The notes below the pieces were generated by a model, which was given only the letters and a program-made list of their open reading frames with translations, was not told where the DNA came from and did not search any database. A stretch of 64,000 bases of DNA from Agaribacter marinus (GTDB lineage Bacteria; Pseudomonadota; Gammaproteobacteria; Enterobacterales; Alteromonadaceae), in assembly GCF_030160655.1 (NCBI RefSeq), contig NZ_BSOT01000019.1, positions 186,001 to 250,000 on the forward strand, read 5' to 3'. Of this stretch, positions 1 to 8,203 are shown in pieces. The position numbers and the translations under genes were made by a program. Within the stretch, counting starts at the first letter, position 1. Every line of letters begins with the position of its first letter.

Positions 1-1
1 T

Positions 2-769
2 GTCAACTTATGGTTAGGCGTCTCCCTGAGCGATCATTTGTTGTTGGTTTACATCGTCACACTCTTCACGCATTACGGATTGGACGTCGATAAGCTGAAA
101 ATCTATCAATATGAAAAGATTAATGATAATCGTATGATAGTGATTGGCCTCGGCATGTTAAACCCTGAGCAAATAGCAGCATATAAACCTGACGCCATTA
201 CCTTAAGCCAAACACAAATCAAGTACTGTTTAGATGTGTGGGAGGCACTGGTATCAGAGACTCCAGACAAACTTATACAGATACTGAGGCAAGAAGCATT
301 AGAGCTGCCGTTACTCCATCAGGCACTGAAAAGCCTGTTTTATCGTTTCCCCGACAGTGAGCGTGGGTTAAGTCATTTTGATCACATTATTCTTGAGGCA
401 GCCAAAAAACATCCCTCTAATACGGCTCGTATTATTGGTGCAGTCTTAGCTCATAGTATGCGCTCTGGCTGTGAAGAGAGTATTCACACTTTGGACACTG
501 TAGGAGATATTTATCTCTTCAATCGCCTTAAAAATATGGCTGGAAAAAGCCTTAAAAAACCGCTGTTATCACTCAATGTAATGGATGATAACTTGAGGAA
601 TACAAAAACAGAGATCACCGAGTTCGGATTGAAAGTTCTGGCCGGGCAGTACAATGCAGTTCAAGCCAATGGTATTGAAGACTGGGTGGCAGGCATTCAC
701 CTCGACAGCTCCAAAGGAGAAGCTTGGTTTAGGCAAGGTGATAAACTGATGTTAGAAAGTATAGATTGA
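2..769 (+). CDS. DUF1835-like protein, 3' part (5' end outside window)
   Basis: The reading frame is open from base 2, so the gene begins upstream of the window; the TTG at 38 is only an internal codon. The visible 255 residues resemble the C-terminal part of DUF1835-domain proteins, whose biochemical role is not known to me. The C-terminal part contains a helical region followed by a segment ending in a WFRQGDKL-like motif. The gene stops directly against the 3' end of a decayed IS3-family transposase on the other strand. The family assignment is from recalled sequence character and is moderate. Confidence 0.55.
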   Translation, partial: VNLWLGVSLSDHLLLVYIVTLFTHYGLDVDKLKIYQYEKINDNRMIVIGLGMLNPEQIAAYKPDAITLSQTQIKYCLDVWEALVSETPDKLIQILRQEALELPLLHQALKSLFYRFPDSERGLSHFDHIILEAAKKHPSNTARIIGAVLAHSMRSGCEESIHTLDTVGDIYLFNRLKNMAGKSLKKPLLSLNVMDDNLRNTKTEITEFGLKVLAGQYNAVQANGIEDWVAGIHLDSSKGEAWFRQGDKLMLESID

Positions 770-1240
770 GCATTTAGTGCCATCATTTTTTGATTATAAA
801 ACGGCTCAATGTAATCAATGATATTAGTTTTGGCTTCATGTCTTGTTTGATACTGATGATAATTCACGTGTTCTGATTTTAAGCGCCGAAAGAAGCGCAC
901 TGTTACTACATTATCTAAACAGTTGCCAGCTCGACTCATACTTGACGCTAGAGCTGTTCTTTCAGTGAGCGTTGAAAAGCATCACAGATGCGCTGTACGC
1001 CCAGAACTGTATGGAATAAGACAGCTTTCACGGGGTTCTCGCTTATTTAACGCTAGTCGTAACGCATGGGTTGTTAGTTCACTGTTTGGCTTATCAGAGA
1101 ACGCCTAACTGATCACTTTACGTGAGCATTAGTCCATAATAACGGCTAAATATCACCAGTCTTGTTGAGTACGGATAAAGGTAATGTCACATAGACTACA
1201 CTGTGTTGTTCAGGAGTATGAGCGCTGGCTTTAGGCGCGA
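750..1240 (-). pseudogene. Decayed IS3-family transposase (OrfB remnant)
   Basis: Read on the minus strand, the translation gives DITFIRTQQDW, then YLAVIMD, then a segment ending NKREPRESCLI, and finally MSRAGNCLDN with RFFRRLKSEHVNYHQYQTR. These are in the order found in IS3-family OrfB integrase (DDE) domains, including the region just before the catalytic Glu. Several in-frame stops and at least one frameshift interrupt it, and the part before DITFIR is not recognisable. No OrfA or terminal inverted repeats could be identified, so this is an old fragment, not an active element. The longest surviving open piece covers 697-939. Confidence 0.85.
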
Positions 1241-1306
1241 CACTTTTTTGTTTTTTCCGCTACTGCGATACCCATTGTTGGGTTGTCGTTATTAAATTCT
1301 TAGTAT

Positions 1307-1741
1307 TTACATTGCACTAATAAAATAGACATGTTGTGTTTCAACAGCAGCCTGTCGATATTTGAATGCTGCGTGATAGTCTTCATCCATTAGCAGTTGA
1401 AGAAAGTTCTCTCGGCGCGGGTATTGGCCAATGGCAATAATGTCCCACTGTTCTAGGTTGTCGCCGATAAAATCTGCCTCAACAGCGCCTCTTAATACAA
1501 AGTGACCTCCGACTTCTGCTACCTTGGGTACACTGGTTTCGGCATATTTGCTAAACGCTTCGTGTCCAGACATAGACTCTTCAATTAGCTTATTATCGGC
1601 GCCTGTTCTTAGTTTAAAAAAGTTAACAACCGTCAGGGGAGCATCTTGATCTCCTTCTACCAGCGATTGCCACTGTGCACGAGATGGAAGATTAAAGCCG
1701 GTTCCATATAACTTAATTAGCGTATCAATTGAATATTTCAT
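1307..1741 (-). CDS. DUF1330-like protein
   Basis: A 144-residue soluble protein with no signal peptide. It resembles DUF1330 proteins, which have a small ferredoxin-like alpha/beta fold: the central VGGHFVLRGAVE segment and the C-terminal YHAAFKYRQAAV helix sit where the family has its conserved Gly-rich strand and Arg-containing helix. Function is unknown. It is the last gene of a minus-strand run behind an SDR (26 bp gap) and an SRPBCC gene, divergent from an HxlR regulator, so it is probably co-transcribed with them and under the same control. Confidence 0.7.
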   Translation of the reverse strand: MKYSIDTLIKLYGTGFNLPSRAQWQSLVEGDQDAPLTVVNFFKLRTGADNKLIEESMSGHEAFSKYAETSVPKVAEVGGHFVLRGAVEADFIGDNLEQWDIIAIGQYPRRENFLQLLMDEDYHAAFKYRQAAVETQHVYFISAM

Positions 1742-1767
1742 TTACATTCCAATATAGTTTTTCTACT

Positions 1768-2514
1768 TTAATTATTTAGGGTTATTCCAGTACCTGTAGC
1801 AAAGTAAGATTGCTCAGGGAATAGTTCCTTATGACTCAAAAGCTCAATAATGTAATCGCTGATTTTCTTTGCCGTCAGTGGTTGTTCCCACTGGTTCATG
1901 AAATCAGTTAGCGTTTTACCATTCGCTTCAGCGTAGGCCTGACCTGCGGCTTGACCCAATTCGGTTTCGGCGATGAGTTGTTTAGGAATAATCGAATAAA
2001 AATTCAAATCTAAGTTACGTAACGCTGCTTCTTTTTGAGCATATTCTGTTAAAAAATGCTGCATCCGCTTAGCACCGGCATAACCGCCTGACAGTCTTGA
2101 GCCTGAAAGCCCAGCACCGCTGGAGAAATTAATAATGGTACTGCCAGAAGCCATCGGTAAAGTGATAGCGGCTGATAAGAATGCATGAGCAATTTTAGTG
2201 TCAATATTCCACGCACCGCTAAACGCTTCCCAGCTTTGCTCAAAAAACGGTGCCATAGGTTGAGCATGACCTGCTGATAGAATTAACAAATCGGGCTCGT
2301 GCTCTGACAGCAAACGAGCCGCAGAACCTTCGCTTGCGGCATCTTCAGCAAGCACGGTTATATTCGGGTTGGCAGATTTGAGCGTTTCCAATTTTGCTAA
2401 ATCACGGGCAACCACTGTGGTATCAACGCCACTTTCAGCTAAACGCAAAGCGATTTCTCTGCCAGAGCCTGAACTGCCGCCTATGACTAAGGCTTTTTTA
2501 GATTGAATAGTCAT
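1768..2514 (-). CDS. Short-chain dehydrogenase/reductase (SDR)
   Basis: A 248-residue classical SDR predicted to use NAD(P)H on an unknown carbonyl or alcohol. The N-terminal nucleotide-binding motif is GGSSGSGREIA (about residues 12-22), an LILSAGHAQP strand corresponds to the NNAG region, NFSSGAG supplies the catalytic Ser (about 130), and YAGAKR the YxxxK Tyr/Lys pair (about 145). Length is normal for the family. It lies 24 bp downstream of the SRPBCC gene and upstream of the DUF1330 gene. This three-gene set next to an HxlR regulator suggests an inducible detoxification module; the substrate cannot be told from sequence. Confidence 0.88.
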   Translation of the reverse strand: MTIQSKKALVIGGSSGSGREIALRLAESGVDTTVVARDLAKLETLKSANPNITVLAEDAASEGSAARLLSEHEPDLLILSAGHAQPMAPFFEQSWEAFSGAWNIDTKIAHAFLSAAITLPMASGSTIINFSSGAGLSGSRLSGGYAGAKRMQHFLTEYAQKEAALRNLDLNFYSIIPKQLIAETELGQAAGQAYAEANGKTLTDFMNQWEQPLTAKKISDYIIELLSHKELFPEQSYFATGTGITLNN

Positions 2515-2538
2515 TGTCGTTCCTTTGGTTTCAGCTAT

Positions 2539-3012
2539 CTAAGGCTGGTTGCTCTCGGTATGCGGTGAGCCAACACCGGTATCGAGATAAGTCTTTAAAC
2601 TCTCGACAAAAAACATATCCCAACCTGCTTCACACACTTCATAGCAATGAAGGTTTGGTGTTAAACCATTATGGGTAAAGTCAATTTTCGTCTGCTCTCC
2701 GTCAGCTTCAATCTTCCATATCATTTTTGTCCCTAGCCATTCGGTCTGGGAAGCCTCTGGTTTGTCTGTAATCAGGTGGTAAGCATCTACGCACTCTAAT
2801 TCGACTAATTTACCTGGCACCAGCGTTTTGGCTTCCATCGTCCAAAAGGAGACGTTAGGTGCGAAGGTAAATTTAATTTGGTCACCGACTGCGTTGAAAG
2901 ACTTTCCGTGTGTCGTCGTCCACCAGTGGTCATAGCCAGTCGTTAATGCTTGATAGACGGCTTCGGGTGAAGCGTTTACTGAGATTACCTGATGGTAGCT
3001 TGGTTGGTTCAT
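2539..3012 (-). CDS. SRPBCC (AHSA1-like) domain protein
   Basis: A 157-residue START/Bet v1-like protein of the AHSA1 group, which binds small hydrophobic ligands in an open beta-barrel cavity. The family features seen are the opening ASPEAVYQALTT segment, the TWGT-type middle region ending in WLGTKMIWKIE, and the C-terminal GWDMFFVESLKTYLD helix. It is the first gene of the minus-strand run and starts 116 bp from the divergent HxlR gene. A separate, only distantly similar SRPBCC gene sits at 7337-7807. Confidence 0.82.
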   Translation of the reverse strand: MNQPSYHQVISVNASPEAVYQALTTGYDHWWTTTHGKSFNAVGDQIKFTFAPNVSFWTMEAKTLVPGKLVELECVDAYHLITDKPEASQTEWLGTKMIWKIEADGEQTKIDFTHNGLTPNLHCYEVCEAGWDMFFVESLKTYLDTGVGSPHTESNQP

Positions 3013-3093
3013 GTTAAGTACTCGCTCTGTAAAGTGAATACCTATATGATAGAACTACAGTATTAAATCGCAAGAAGGCAGATTTTTCTTGTA

Positions 3094-3112
3094 TAGTATT
3101 AAAATAATACTA
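3094..3112. promoter_or_regulatory. Inverted repeat, probable HxlR operator
   Basis: TAGTATTA and TAATACTA form a perfect 8-bp inverted repeat around a 3-base centre, 16 bp before the HxlR start codon. The half-site AGTATTAAA also occurs at 3059-3067, 36 bp upstream in direct orientation. The form is like known sites of HxlR/YodB-type regulators. Control of both divergent units is inferred. Confidence 0.6.
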
Positions 3113-3128
3113 ATGGGATGAAGTAACT

Positions 3129-3491
3129 ATGAAATCTAAAGAAAAGCAAATGGATGCAACACCCCATATACCGGTGATTGATGGGTTTTGCCCTATGCCT
3201 GATATCGCGAAATTAATCGGCGGAAAGTGGAAGCTGATTATTCTGCAAATTTTGATATTTCAAGGAATGCAACGTTTTAATGGATTAAGGCGATGTATCC
3301 CCGATGTCACCCTAACTATGCTAACCAGTCAGCTACGGGCACTGGAAAAGGACGGCTTAGTACATCGTGAAATTTACGCTGAAGTGCCACCCCGTGTAGA
3401 ATATTCTGCGACTCCAAGAGCAATGGCATTGCAGAAAGTGTTTTTATCTATGCACGAGTGGTGGCTCGAAGATGAAAAACGCAATATTTAA
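3129..3491 (+). CDS. HxlR-family transcriptional regulator
   Basis: A 120-residue winged-helix regulator. The family hallmark GGKWKLIILQIL is present at about residues 35-46, followed by the recognition region RFNGLRRCIPDVTLTMLTSQLRALEKDGL and the wing EVPPRVEYSATPRA. One Cys (in FCPMP, near residue 22) precedes the HTH, where redox- or electrophile-sensing members such as HypR and YodB have their sensor Cys. It is divergent from the SRPBCC/SDR/DUF1330 run, with a palindrome in the shared promoter region. It probably represses those genes and itself. Confidence 0.9.
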   Translation: MKSKEKQMDATPHIPVIDGFCPMPDIAKLIGGKWKLIILQILIFQGMQRFNGLRRCIPDVTLTMLTSQLRALEKDGLVHREIYAEVPPRVEYSATPRAMALQKVFLSMHEWWLEDEKRNI

Positions 3492-3941
3492 TGAGTAGTA
3501 CGATCAAAAGCAGCAATACGCTGAAGAATCAGTAGTGACGAGGGGCTGAACTGAAAGTTAGGCGAAATCTGGGCTAGATAAATTTTCCTGATGTTATGAA
3601 ATAGTTATGGGGGAATGATTCCGCGTCTAGCAGCTATAAGCAATGAACCTATCATAACTCATTGTTAACAATGGGTTTTCATTATATGGAGGAGTGTTTC
3701 AAGCACCTTCTAACACTTCCAAGCAAATTGTTTTCATGTAATTTTTCATCGTATCGTCTTTTTCAATGTATCAGAAACTGCTCAGCCGACCGCAGTGCGA
3801 AAGCATTAGGACGTGAGAGGGTGACAGTTCCGCTCAGTGGAATTAGCGTTTAGCATATGCGGTAATGACTTGCCAACGCACTGCAACGGAATATCGAAAT
3901 AGAACACTTCAATATGTAAATATCTTAAGATATGCTGGGGC
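3492..3941. other. 450-bp stretch without a convincing gene; two perfect palindromes
   Basis: No open frame here has a recognisable product; the 63-codon plus-strand frame at 3662-3853 lacks family character. Two perfect 14-bp palindromes occur, CATTGTTAACAATG at 3660-3673 and ATATCTTAAGATAT at 3920-3933, the latter just before the stop of the GST gene. Neither has a T-tract, so neither looks like an ordinary terminator. Confidence 0.5.
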
Positions 3942-4613
3942 TTATATTTTTAATAAGGAAGATATATAGCTCTTTCGTTTTACTAAATAATCAGTTAGCA
4001 AAACGGGATATTCTTCCCTAACGGCCTGTTTGACTGAATTTCGTTGCATGAGATTGGTACGCCATACTTGTACTTTTGGTAAGTTCTCAAAAATATCAAT
4101 CTTAAAGTGAAGATCGAACACCTCAAAATATCGGAATATAGGGGAGTAAACGGCATCTATTAACAAAAAAGTTTTTCCGTTAAAGTAGGGCTCGGCTTTC
4201 GTTTCAGATTCTAGTAATTCAAATCGACGAGTTAACGCTGAGAGTGTATTGTTAAATTCACTCTTGGTTTTTGCGTTGTACAGTTTGGCAATATTATTGA
4301 GAGTTTGTGAACCAAATTCTATCCAAGCTTTGTGGTATGCCTTTTCTAGTGGCTCGTGTATTTGCAGACTACCAGGTGTTATTTCGTCTAAGTAATCGCA
4401 GATAACTGCAGATTCAAATAAGGGGTGGCGGTCATCCACAATTAACAGCGGCACTTTACCCATTGGTGATAGTTCCTTAAACCATTCCGGTTTATTGCCG
4501 AGGTCAATATCAATTCGATTATGGGGAATATTCTTTTCTTCTAGCGTAATGATAGAGCGTTGCACATAAGGGCAGAGTGCAAAGGTCACTAACTCCAGTT
4601 TTGGTATGTTCAT
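3942..4613 (-). CDS. Glutathione S-transferase family protein
   Basis: A 223-residue cytosolic GST. The N-terminal thioredoxin-like domain carries CPYVQR (about residues 14-19), a CPY motif with the catalytic Cys typical of omega/beta-like and dehydroascorbate-reductase-type GSTs. GKVPLLIVDD with the conserved cis-Pro and ESAVICDYLDE, the glutathione-binding Glu-Ser, follow. The rest is the all-helical C-terminal domain. It lies 55 bp downstream of DoxX on the same strand and is probably co-transcribed with it. The substrate is unknown. Confidence 0.88.
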   Translation of the reverse strand: MNIPKLELVTFALCPYVQRSIITLEEKNIPHNRIDIDLGNKPEWFKELSPMGKVPLLIVDDRHPLFESAVICDYLDEITPGSLQIHEPLEKAYHKAWIEFGSQTLNNIAKLYNAKTKSEFNNTLSALTRRFELLESETKAEPYFNGKTFLLIDAVYSPIFRYFEVFDLHFKIDIFENLPKVQVWRTNLMQRNSVKQAVREEYPVLLTDYLVKRKSYISSLLKI

Positions 4614-4668
4614 TTTCTGATTTCCATTGGCTTTGATTTAGGACGTATTTACAGAAGTGTCGAGTCAG

Positions 4669-5085
4669 TTAAACCTTGATTTTGCGTATATTCACATTAG
4701 CGATGGCGTACGCCCCATTTCCCGAAAATATCTGTGTAATGGCCATCGCCACCAATACAAGCGGGTATTCCCAGCCGCCTCCGGTATTAGTAAATAACCA
4801 GCCATTTCCGGCGTGGGCCCAGGTTGCCCCCATTAAAACGGGAATCAATAGCAATGACACCATACGGGCTTGGAAGCCAATAATCAGCGCTATACCGCCA
4901 AGCGCTTCCAAGGTAAACACGACATAGGCCAGTGCGGCAGGCAAGCCGATTGACGTGAAGAATTCAGCAGTGCCGGGCAGCGTGAACACAGCGAGTTTGA
5001 GGTAAAAGCTGTGGGCAATCATAACTACACCTAGAGTGATGCGGGAAATTAGGGCTGATAATTCTGGGCGATTCAGTTGTTTCAT
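4669..5085 (-). CDS. DoxX family membrane protein
   Basis: A 138-residue protein with four predicted membrane segments (about residues 12-32, 50-70, 75-92 and 105-125). It has the DoxX signature of a first helix ending in a GTAEFFTSIGLP-like loop and a second helix with LEALGGIALIIGF. DoxX-like proteins are linked to redox homeostasis and, in some bacteria, to oxidoreductase complexes. Here it precedes a GST and is divergent from a LysR regulator, which supports a role in response to electrophiles or oxidants (inference). Confidence 0.85.
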   Translation of the reverse strand: MKQLNRPELSALISRITLGVVMIAHSFYLKLAVFTLPGTAEFFTSIGLPAALAYVVFTLEALGGIALIIGFQARMVSLLLIPVLMGATWAHAGNGWLFTNTGGGWEYPLVLVAMAITQIFSGNGAYAIANVNIRKIKV

Positions 5086-5129
5086 GACAGGTCTTCTATA
5101 TTAGTTGAAAGATGTGACTATTATTGAAT

Positions 5130-5200
5130 TTGCAATGTGGCAAGTAAATTGGCAATGTGTGCAAATATAATTTGCAGTATTGCAACATGTTTTTTTGCAA
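5130..5200. promoter_or_regulatory. Array of TTGCA/TGCAA half-sites between doxX and lysR
   Basis: Within 71 bp there are TTGCA-N4-GGCAA (5130-5143), a degenerate site at 5149-5164, a perfect TTGCA-GTAT-TGCAA inverted repeat (5172-5185) and a further TTGCAA at 5195-5200. Clustered dyads in a divergent LysR promoter are typical of LysR-type binding and activation sites. The assignment is inferred from position and symmetry. Confidence 0.55.
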
Positions 5201-5229
5201 TGCGAGTAGAAGCAGAAAGGTTAGGTTAA

Positions 5230-6093
5230 ATGAATTGGGATTCTCTAAAGGTGTTTCTGTCGATTGCGGAAACTGGCTCACTATCAGGAGCGGCAAAGGC
5301 TCTAGGGGTAAATCACTCAACTGTATTCAGAAAACTCCAGGCCTTGGAGGCAGATATTGGTGTAAGGCTATTGGAAAAAATAGAAAACAAATATGTGCTA
5401 ACCCGCGCAGGTGAAGAAGTGCTTGATGAGGGCCAGAAGATTTCCGAGTCTTTTGATGCAATTGACCGACGGATCATGGGGGCTGATTTCCAGCCTAGAG
5501 GGACCGTAAAAATCACAGCACCTTTTAATATTGTAAATCGCTACCTACCTAAATTATTTGCTGAATTTTGTTGTCAGTATCCTGATATCGAAATCGAATT
5601 TTTCTCTAGCAATCAGGATTTTAATTTGGCTAATCGCCAAGCTGATATCGCTATCCGTGCAACATCATCACCACCTGAATATTTGATAGGGCGTAAGTTG
5701 TGCCAAATTCGTTGGGGTGTGTTTGGTGATAAGAATTACTTTAAGCGACATAGTCAGCTGGATTCGCTAGATGATTTGATCAGTCATCGCTTGATTGGCG
5801 CGAGTGGTGCAATGGGCAACTTGGAAGGGTTTGTTTGGTTAGACAATAACTACACTGAAAATATCACCATTAGATGCGATGAATTGACCGCCATGTCATA
5901 TATGGCAGAACATGGGCATGGCTTGGCATTTTTACCGGTGGATCAACGTCGGGAAGGCATTGTTCAATACTTAGAGTTTCCGCCGGGCAAGTCCAGCGAC
6001 TTGTGGTTGTTAACACATCCAGATTTACGTAAGGTGGAACGTATTCGACTAGTGATAAATTATTTGTCAGATCGACTAACAGGCATGTTCTAA
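5230..6093 (+). CDS. LysR-family transcriptional regulator
   Basis: A 287-residue LTTR. The N-terminal winged HTH covers about residues 1-60 (NWDSLKVFLSIAETGSLSGA, then NHSTVFRKLQALEADIGVRL). From about residue 90 follows the periplasmic-binding-protein-like effector domain of the CrgA/DsdC type, with RQADIAIRATSSPPEYLIGR. ATG 5230 fits the HTH start and follows an AGGTTAG-like ribosome site. It is divergent from doxX-GST and very likely controls them, by analogy to LTTRs next to DoxX/GST genes. Confidence 0.9.
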   Translation: MNWDSLKVFLSIAETGSLSGAAKALGVNHSTVFRKLQALEADIGVRLLEKIENKYVLTRAGEEVLDEGQKISESFDAIDRRIMGADFQPRGTVKITAPFNIVNRYLPKLFAEFCCQYPDIEIEFFSSNQDFNLANRQADIAIRATSSPPEYLIGRKLCQIRWGVFGDKNYFKRHSQLDSLDDLISHRLIGASGAMGNLEGFVWLDNNYTENITIRCDELTAMSYMAEHGHGLAFLPVDQRREGIVQYLEFPPGKSSDLWLLTHPDLRKVERIRLVINYLSDRLTGMF

Positions 6094-6268
6094 GGTGTCA
6101 ACGGCAATCAGAAACTGATCAACTGAACAATAGAAATCTAGCACTTGGTGAAACATCTGTTATTAATAATTTAATAGCGAAGTTAACGCGCGAATGTTCC
6201 TGAGGCGAAATTAAGTACGAGATAAAGAAGCCGAGCGCTCTTCATAGACTCAAGTTACAGTGGGAAAT

Positions 6269-6826
6269 CTATTTCCTCTCAGCATTTATTTTTTTATAAA
6301 ACATGCGTTTATATTCTTTTGGTGTTATGCCAACGTTTTTTTTGAAAAGTCGTCTAAAAAAGCTAACATTTTCATACCCTAAGTCATGAGCGATTTCGTC
6401 AAATGATGTATTACTTCTTTCAAGAATATATTTTGATTTTGCGATCCTAAGTTGCTGTATGTAGCTAATTAAACTGTGACCCGTCGCGGCTTTAAATCTC
6501 CGTACAAATGTTCTCTCGCTCATAGAAGATTGCTTGGAAAGTGTCTGTATTGATAAATCTTTATTTAGGTATTTATCAATGTAATTCTGACAGCTCAAAA
6601 TAGTATCATCACCATGGTTTTTATTGACAGCAAATGTTCTATAGGGCTTCTGCTGCTGGGTTGTTCTGTCTATTAGCGTACAACGAGCGGTTTGAATGGC
6701 AACTTCATGCCCACAGAATCGAGAAATAATATGCATACTTAGATCTTGATCTGCCGTTACGCCGCCAGCGGTGATTATTTGATCATTATCGGCTATCAGC
6801 AATTCTGTATTTATGTCTAATATCAA
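6269..6826 (-). pseudogene. 5'-truncated GlxA-type AraC regulator
   Basis: The frame encodes a complete C-terminal AraC double-HTH (about residues 85-180, including SERTFVRRFKAATGHS and SFDEIAHDLGYENVSFFRRL). Before it is only the tail of a DJ-1/PfpI-like domain (ADNDQIITAGGVTADQDL). GlxA-family regulators normally have about 190 residues before the AraC part. The frame stays open and family-like upstream of the TTG at 6826 (KHFERHIL) but hits a stop at 6893-6895 without any ATG. The N-terminal 140 or so residues are therefore missing and no good start exists. The homology ends where a second truncated gene begins on the plus strand. Confidence 0.7.
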
Positions 6827-6881
6827 AATATGCCTTTCAAAATGTTTGCGAAGGCAGCTGTTGCACAGGGGGTTTTCATTG

Positions 6882-7244
6882 ATGGATATTTCTCAACTTC
6901 GATATTATACCGAAGAACTCAAGATGGGAGGATTTGAAATTGGAGGAGCGACTGATCATGTTGAACTCGTAACTGGTGAAAAACCAGAGACATTTGAAAC
7001 AACTGTGCGCAGGTACGTTAATAAACCAAGCCTTATCGACCATAATTTAATTGTAGGAAACAAACTAAGTACTATGATTTTCATGATGAAAATGCTGTTA
7101 ATTCGAGTCCCAGATTTAGATAAGTGGGAAGTCAATCATGGTCATCCCTTACTGAAAAATCCCACGTTAAGTCATGAAAGTGATGAATGGCTATTTACAG
7201 CGGAAAAACAAGAACTGAATCTGATAAAAACTCAGGCTACCTAG
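6882..7244 (+). pseudogene. C-terminal fragment of an NmrA-type NAD(P)-binding protein
   Basis: The 120 residues from the ATG at 6882 match the C-terminal substrate-domain part of NmrA-like atypical SDRs: QLRYYTEELKMGGFEIGGA, then TDHVELVTGEKPETFETTVR. The Rossmann nucleotide-binding half, which should precede it by about 180-200 residues, is absent. The same frame extends back to 6813 but without family character. Its 5' end abuts the truncated end of the GlxA-type gene head-to-head, indicating a deletion or rearrangement scar near 6850-6880. Confidence 0.55.
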
Positions 7245-7336
7245 GCCATCAGGATACGCATTATGTAGGGCTCTCAAAGGTGTCATGACCAACTCAGCAT
7301 GCTCATCAGCATTTGAGATTGGGCCTCAACCTGGTG

Positions 7337-7807
7337 CTACGAAAGAAAGTCTTGCAGATTCTTCATACCATGTTCCCAACCAGTGGAGAACCCCGTTCTC
7401 ATCGCTTCATCTTCGATAGCGGAATGAACGATGCGGATATCTGTACCAGAGCCCATTTCTGACAACACGATCTCCACTTGGGACATTAATGATGGTCTAG
7501 TTTGCTTCGAACCTGTCTCAAACTTAGACCAAGAAAAGATGAGGTGGCTACTTGGAGAAATAGTTAAGTACTTACCTTCAAAGCCCATTTTTTCAACCCC
7601 GTTGTCTTTCATCAAAAATTTCCAAGCCCCCCCGATGCGAAGGTCGACCTCAGCAGAGAGCAGCGAGTTGGGCTTTGGGCCAAACCATTGCACAATGAGC
7701 CTTGGATCGGTCCAAGCTCTGAACACGGATTGAGGCGACGCAGCCAAGTATCCTTCTACGATAATGGGGTCAGCACCAATTTTGGTTTTGACAAAAGGTA
7801 TGGTCAT
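7337..7807 (-). CDS. SRPBCC (AHSA1-like) domain protein
   Basis: A 156-residue START-fold protein of the AHSA1 group, with ASPQSVFRAWTDPRLIVQWF at about residues 23-42 and the C-terminal GWEHGMKNLQDFL helix. It overlaps the upstream ArsR gene by four bases (ATGA), so the two are translationally coupled. ArsR-SRPBCC pairs are common and widely distributed. The ligand is unknown. Confidence 0.85.
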   Translation of the reverse strand: MTIPFVKTKIGADPIIVEGYLAASPQSVFRAWTDPRLIVQWFGPKPNSLLSAEVDLRIGGAWKFLMKDNGVEKMGFEGKYLTISPSSHLIFSWSKFETGSKQTRPSLMSQVEIVLSEMGSGTDIRIVHSAIEDEAMRTGFSTGWEHGMKNLQDFLS

Positions 7808-8121
7808 TCATCTATTCCTTTCAGCACATGTGCCATATTATCTAGCTGACGAACCCAGAAGCACCGATAGTCGTCCAGCCAGTCCGAGGCCTCTTTCAGC
7901 ACCATTGGCTCAATGCGGCAATGGCGGGTACGGCCTCTTTTCTCTACACGGACAAGTCCAGCCTCATTCAAGACACGAAGATGATTGGAAACACCTGTCA
8001 AAGTCATGTCGTGTTGATTAGCTAATTCAGAAACTGATGCTTCTCCGTTTAGGAGTTGCGCAAGAATAGTTCGTCGGGTCTCGTCACCCAACGCGTGAAA
8101 GGTTTGATCTAGTGAACCCAA
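7804..8121 (-). CDS. ArsR-family HTH regulator
   Basis: A 105-residue winged-helix repressor. FHALGDETRRTILAQLLNGE opens the domain, HDMTLTGVSNHLRVLNEAGL is the recognition helix region, and VRVEKRGRTRHCRIEP the wing. No metal-binding Cys pair of the ELCVCDL type is present, so this is not a classical arsenic or metal sensor. The start is a TTG (8119-8121) after a GAGAGAG ribosome site. It is coupled to the SRPBCC gene and divergent from a RibD-type reductase, with a long inverted repeat between. Confidence 0.88.
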   Translation of the reverse strand: MGSLDQTFHALGDETRRTILAQLLNGEASVSELANQHDMTLTGVSNHLRVLNEAGLVRVEKRGRTRHCRIEPMVLKEASDWLDDYRCFWVRQLDNMAHVLKGIDE

Positions 8122-8139
8122 TTTTCTCTCTCTTATTAA

Positions 8140-8199
8140 AGTGAAGCGATCACTTGACTGTTGATAGATTCAAACGTAAAGTCAAGTAGTTGCTTCACT
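8140..8199. promoter_or_regulatory. Inverted repeat in ArsR/reductase promoter, probable operator
   Basis: Arms 8140-8159 and 8180-8199 match in 17 of 20 positions when one is reverse-complemented (core GTGAAGC and CTTGACT). Each arm is itself partly palindromic (AAGCGATCACTT). This fits two ArsR dimers on either side of the divergent promoter. The role is inferred from symmetry and position. Confidence 0.6.
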
Positions 8200-8203
8200 A
8201 TAC

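Noticed and set aside
3662-3853. 63-codon plus-strand frame in the gene-free stretch
   Set aside because: No recognisable composition, domain or ribosome site; probably chance.
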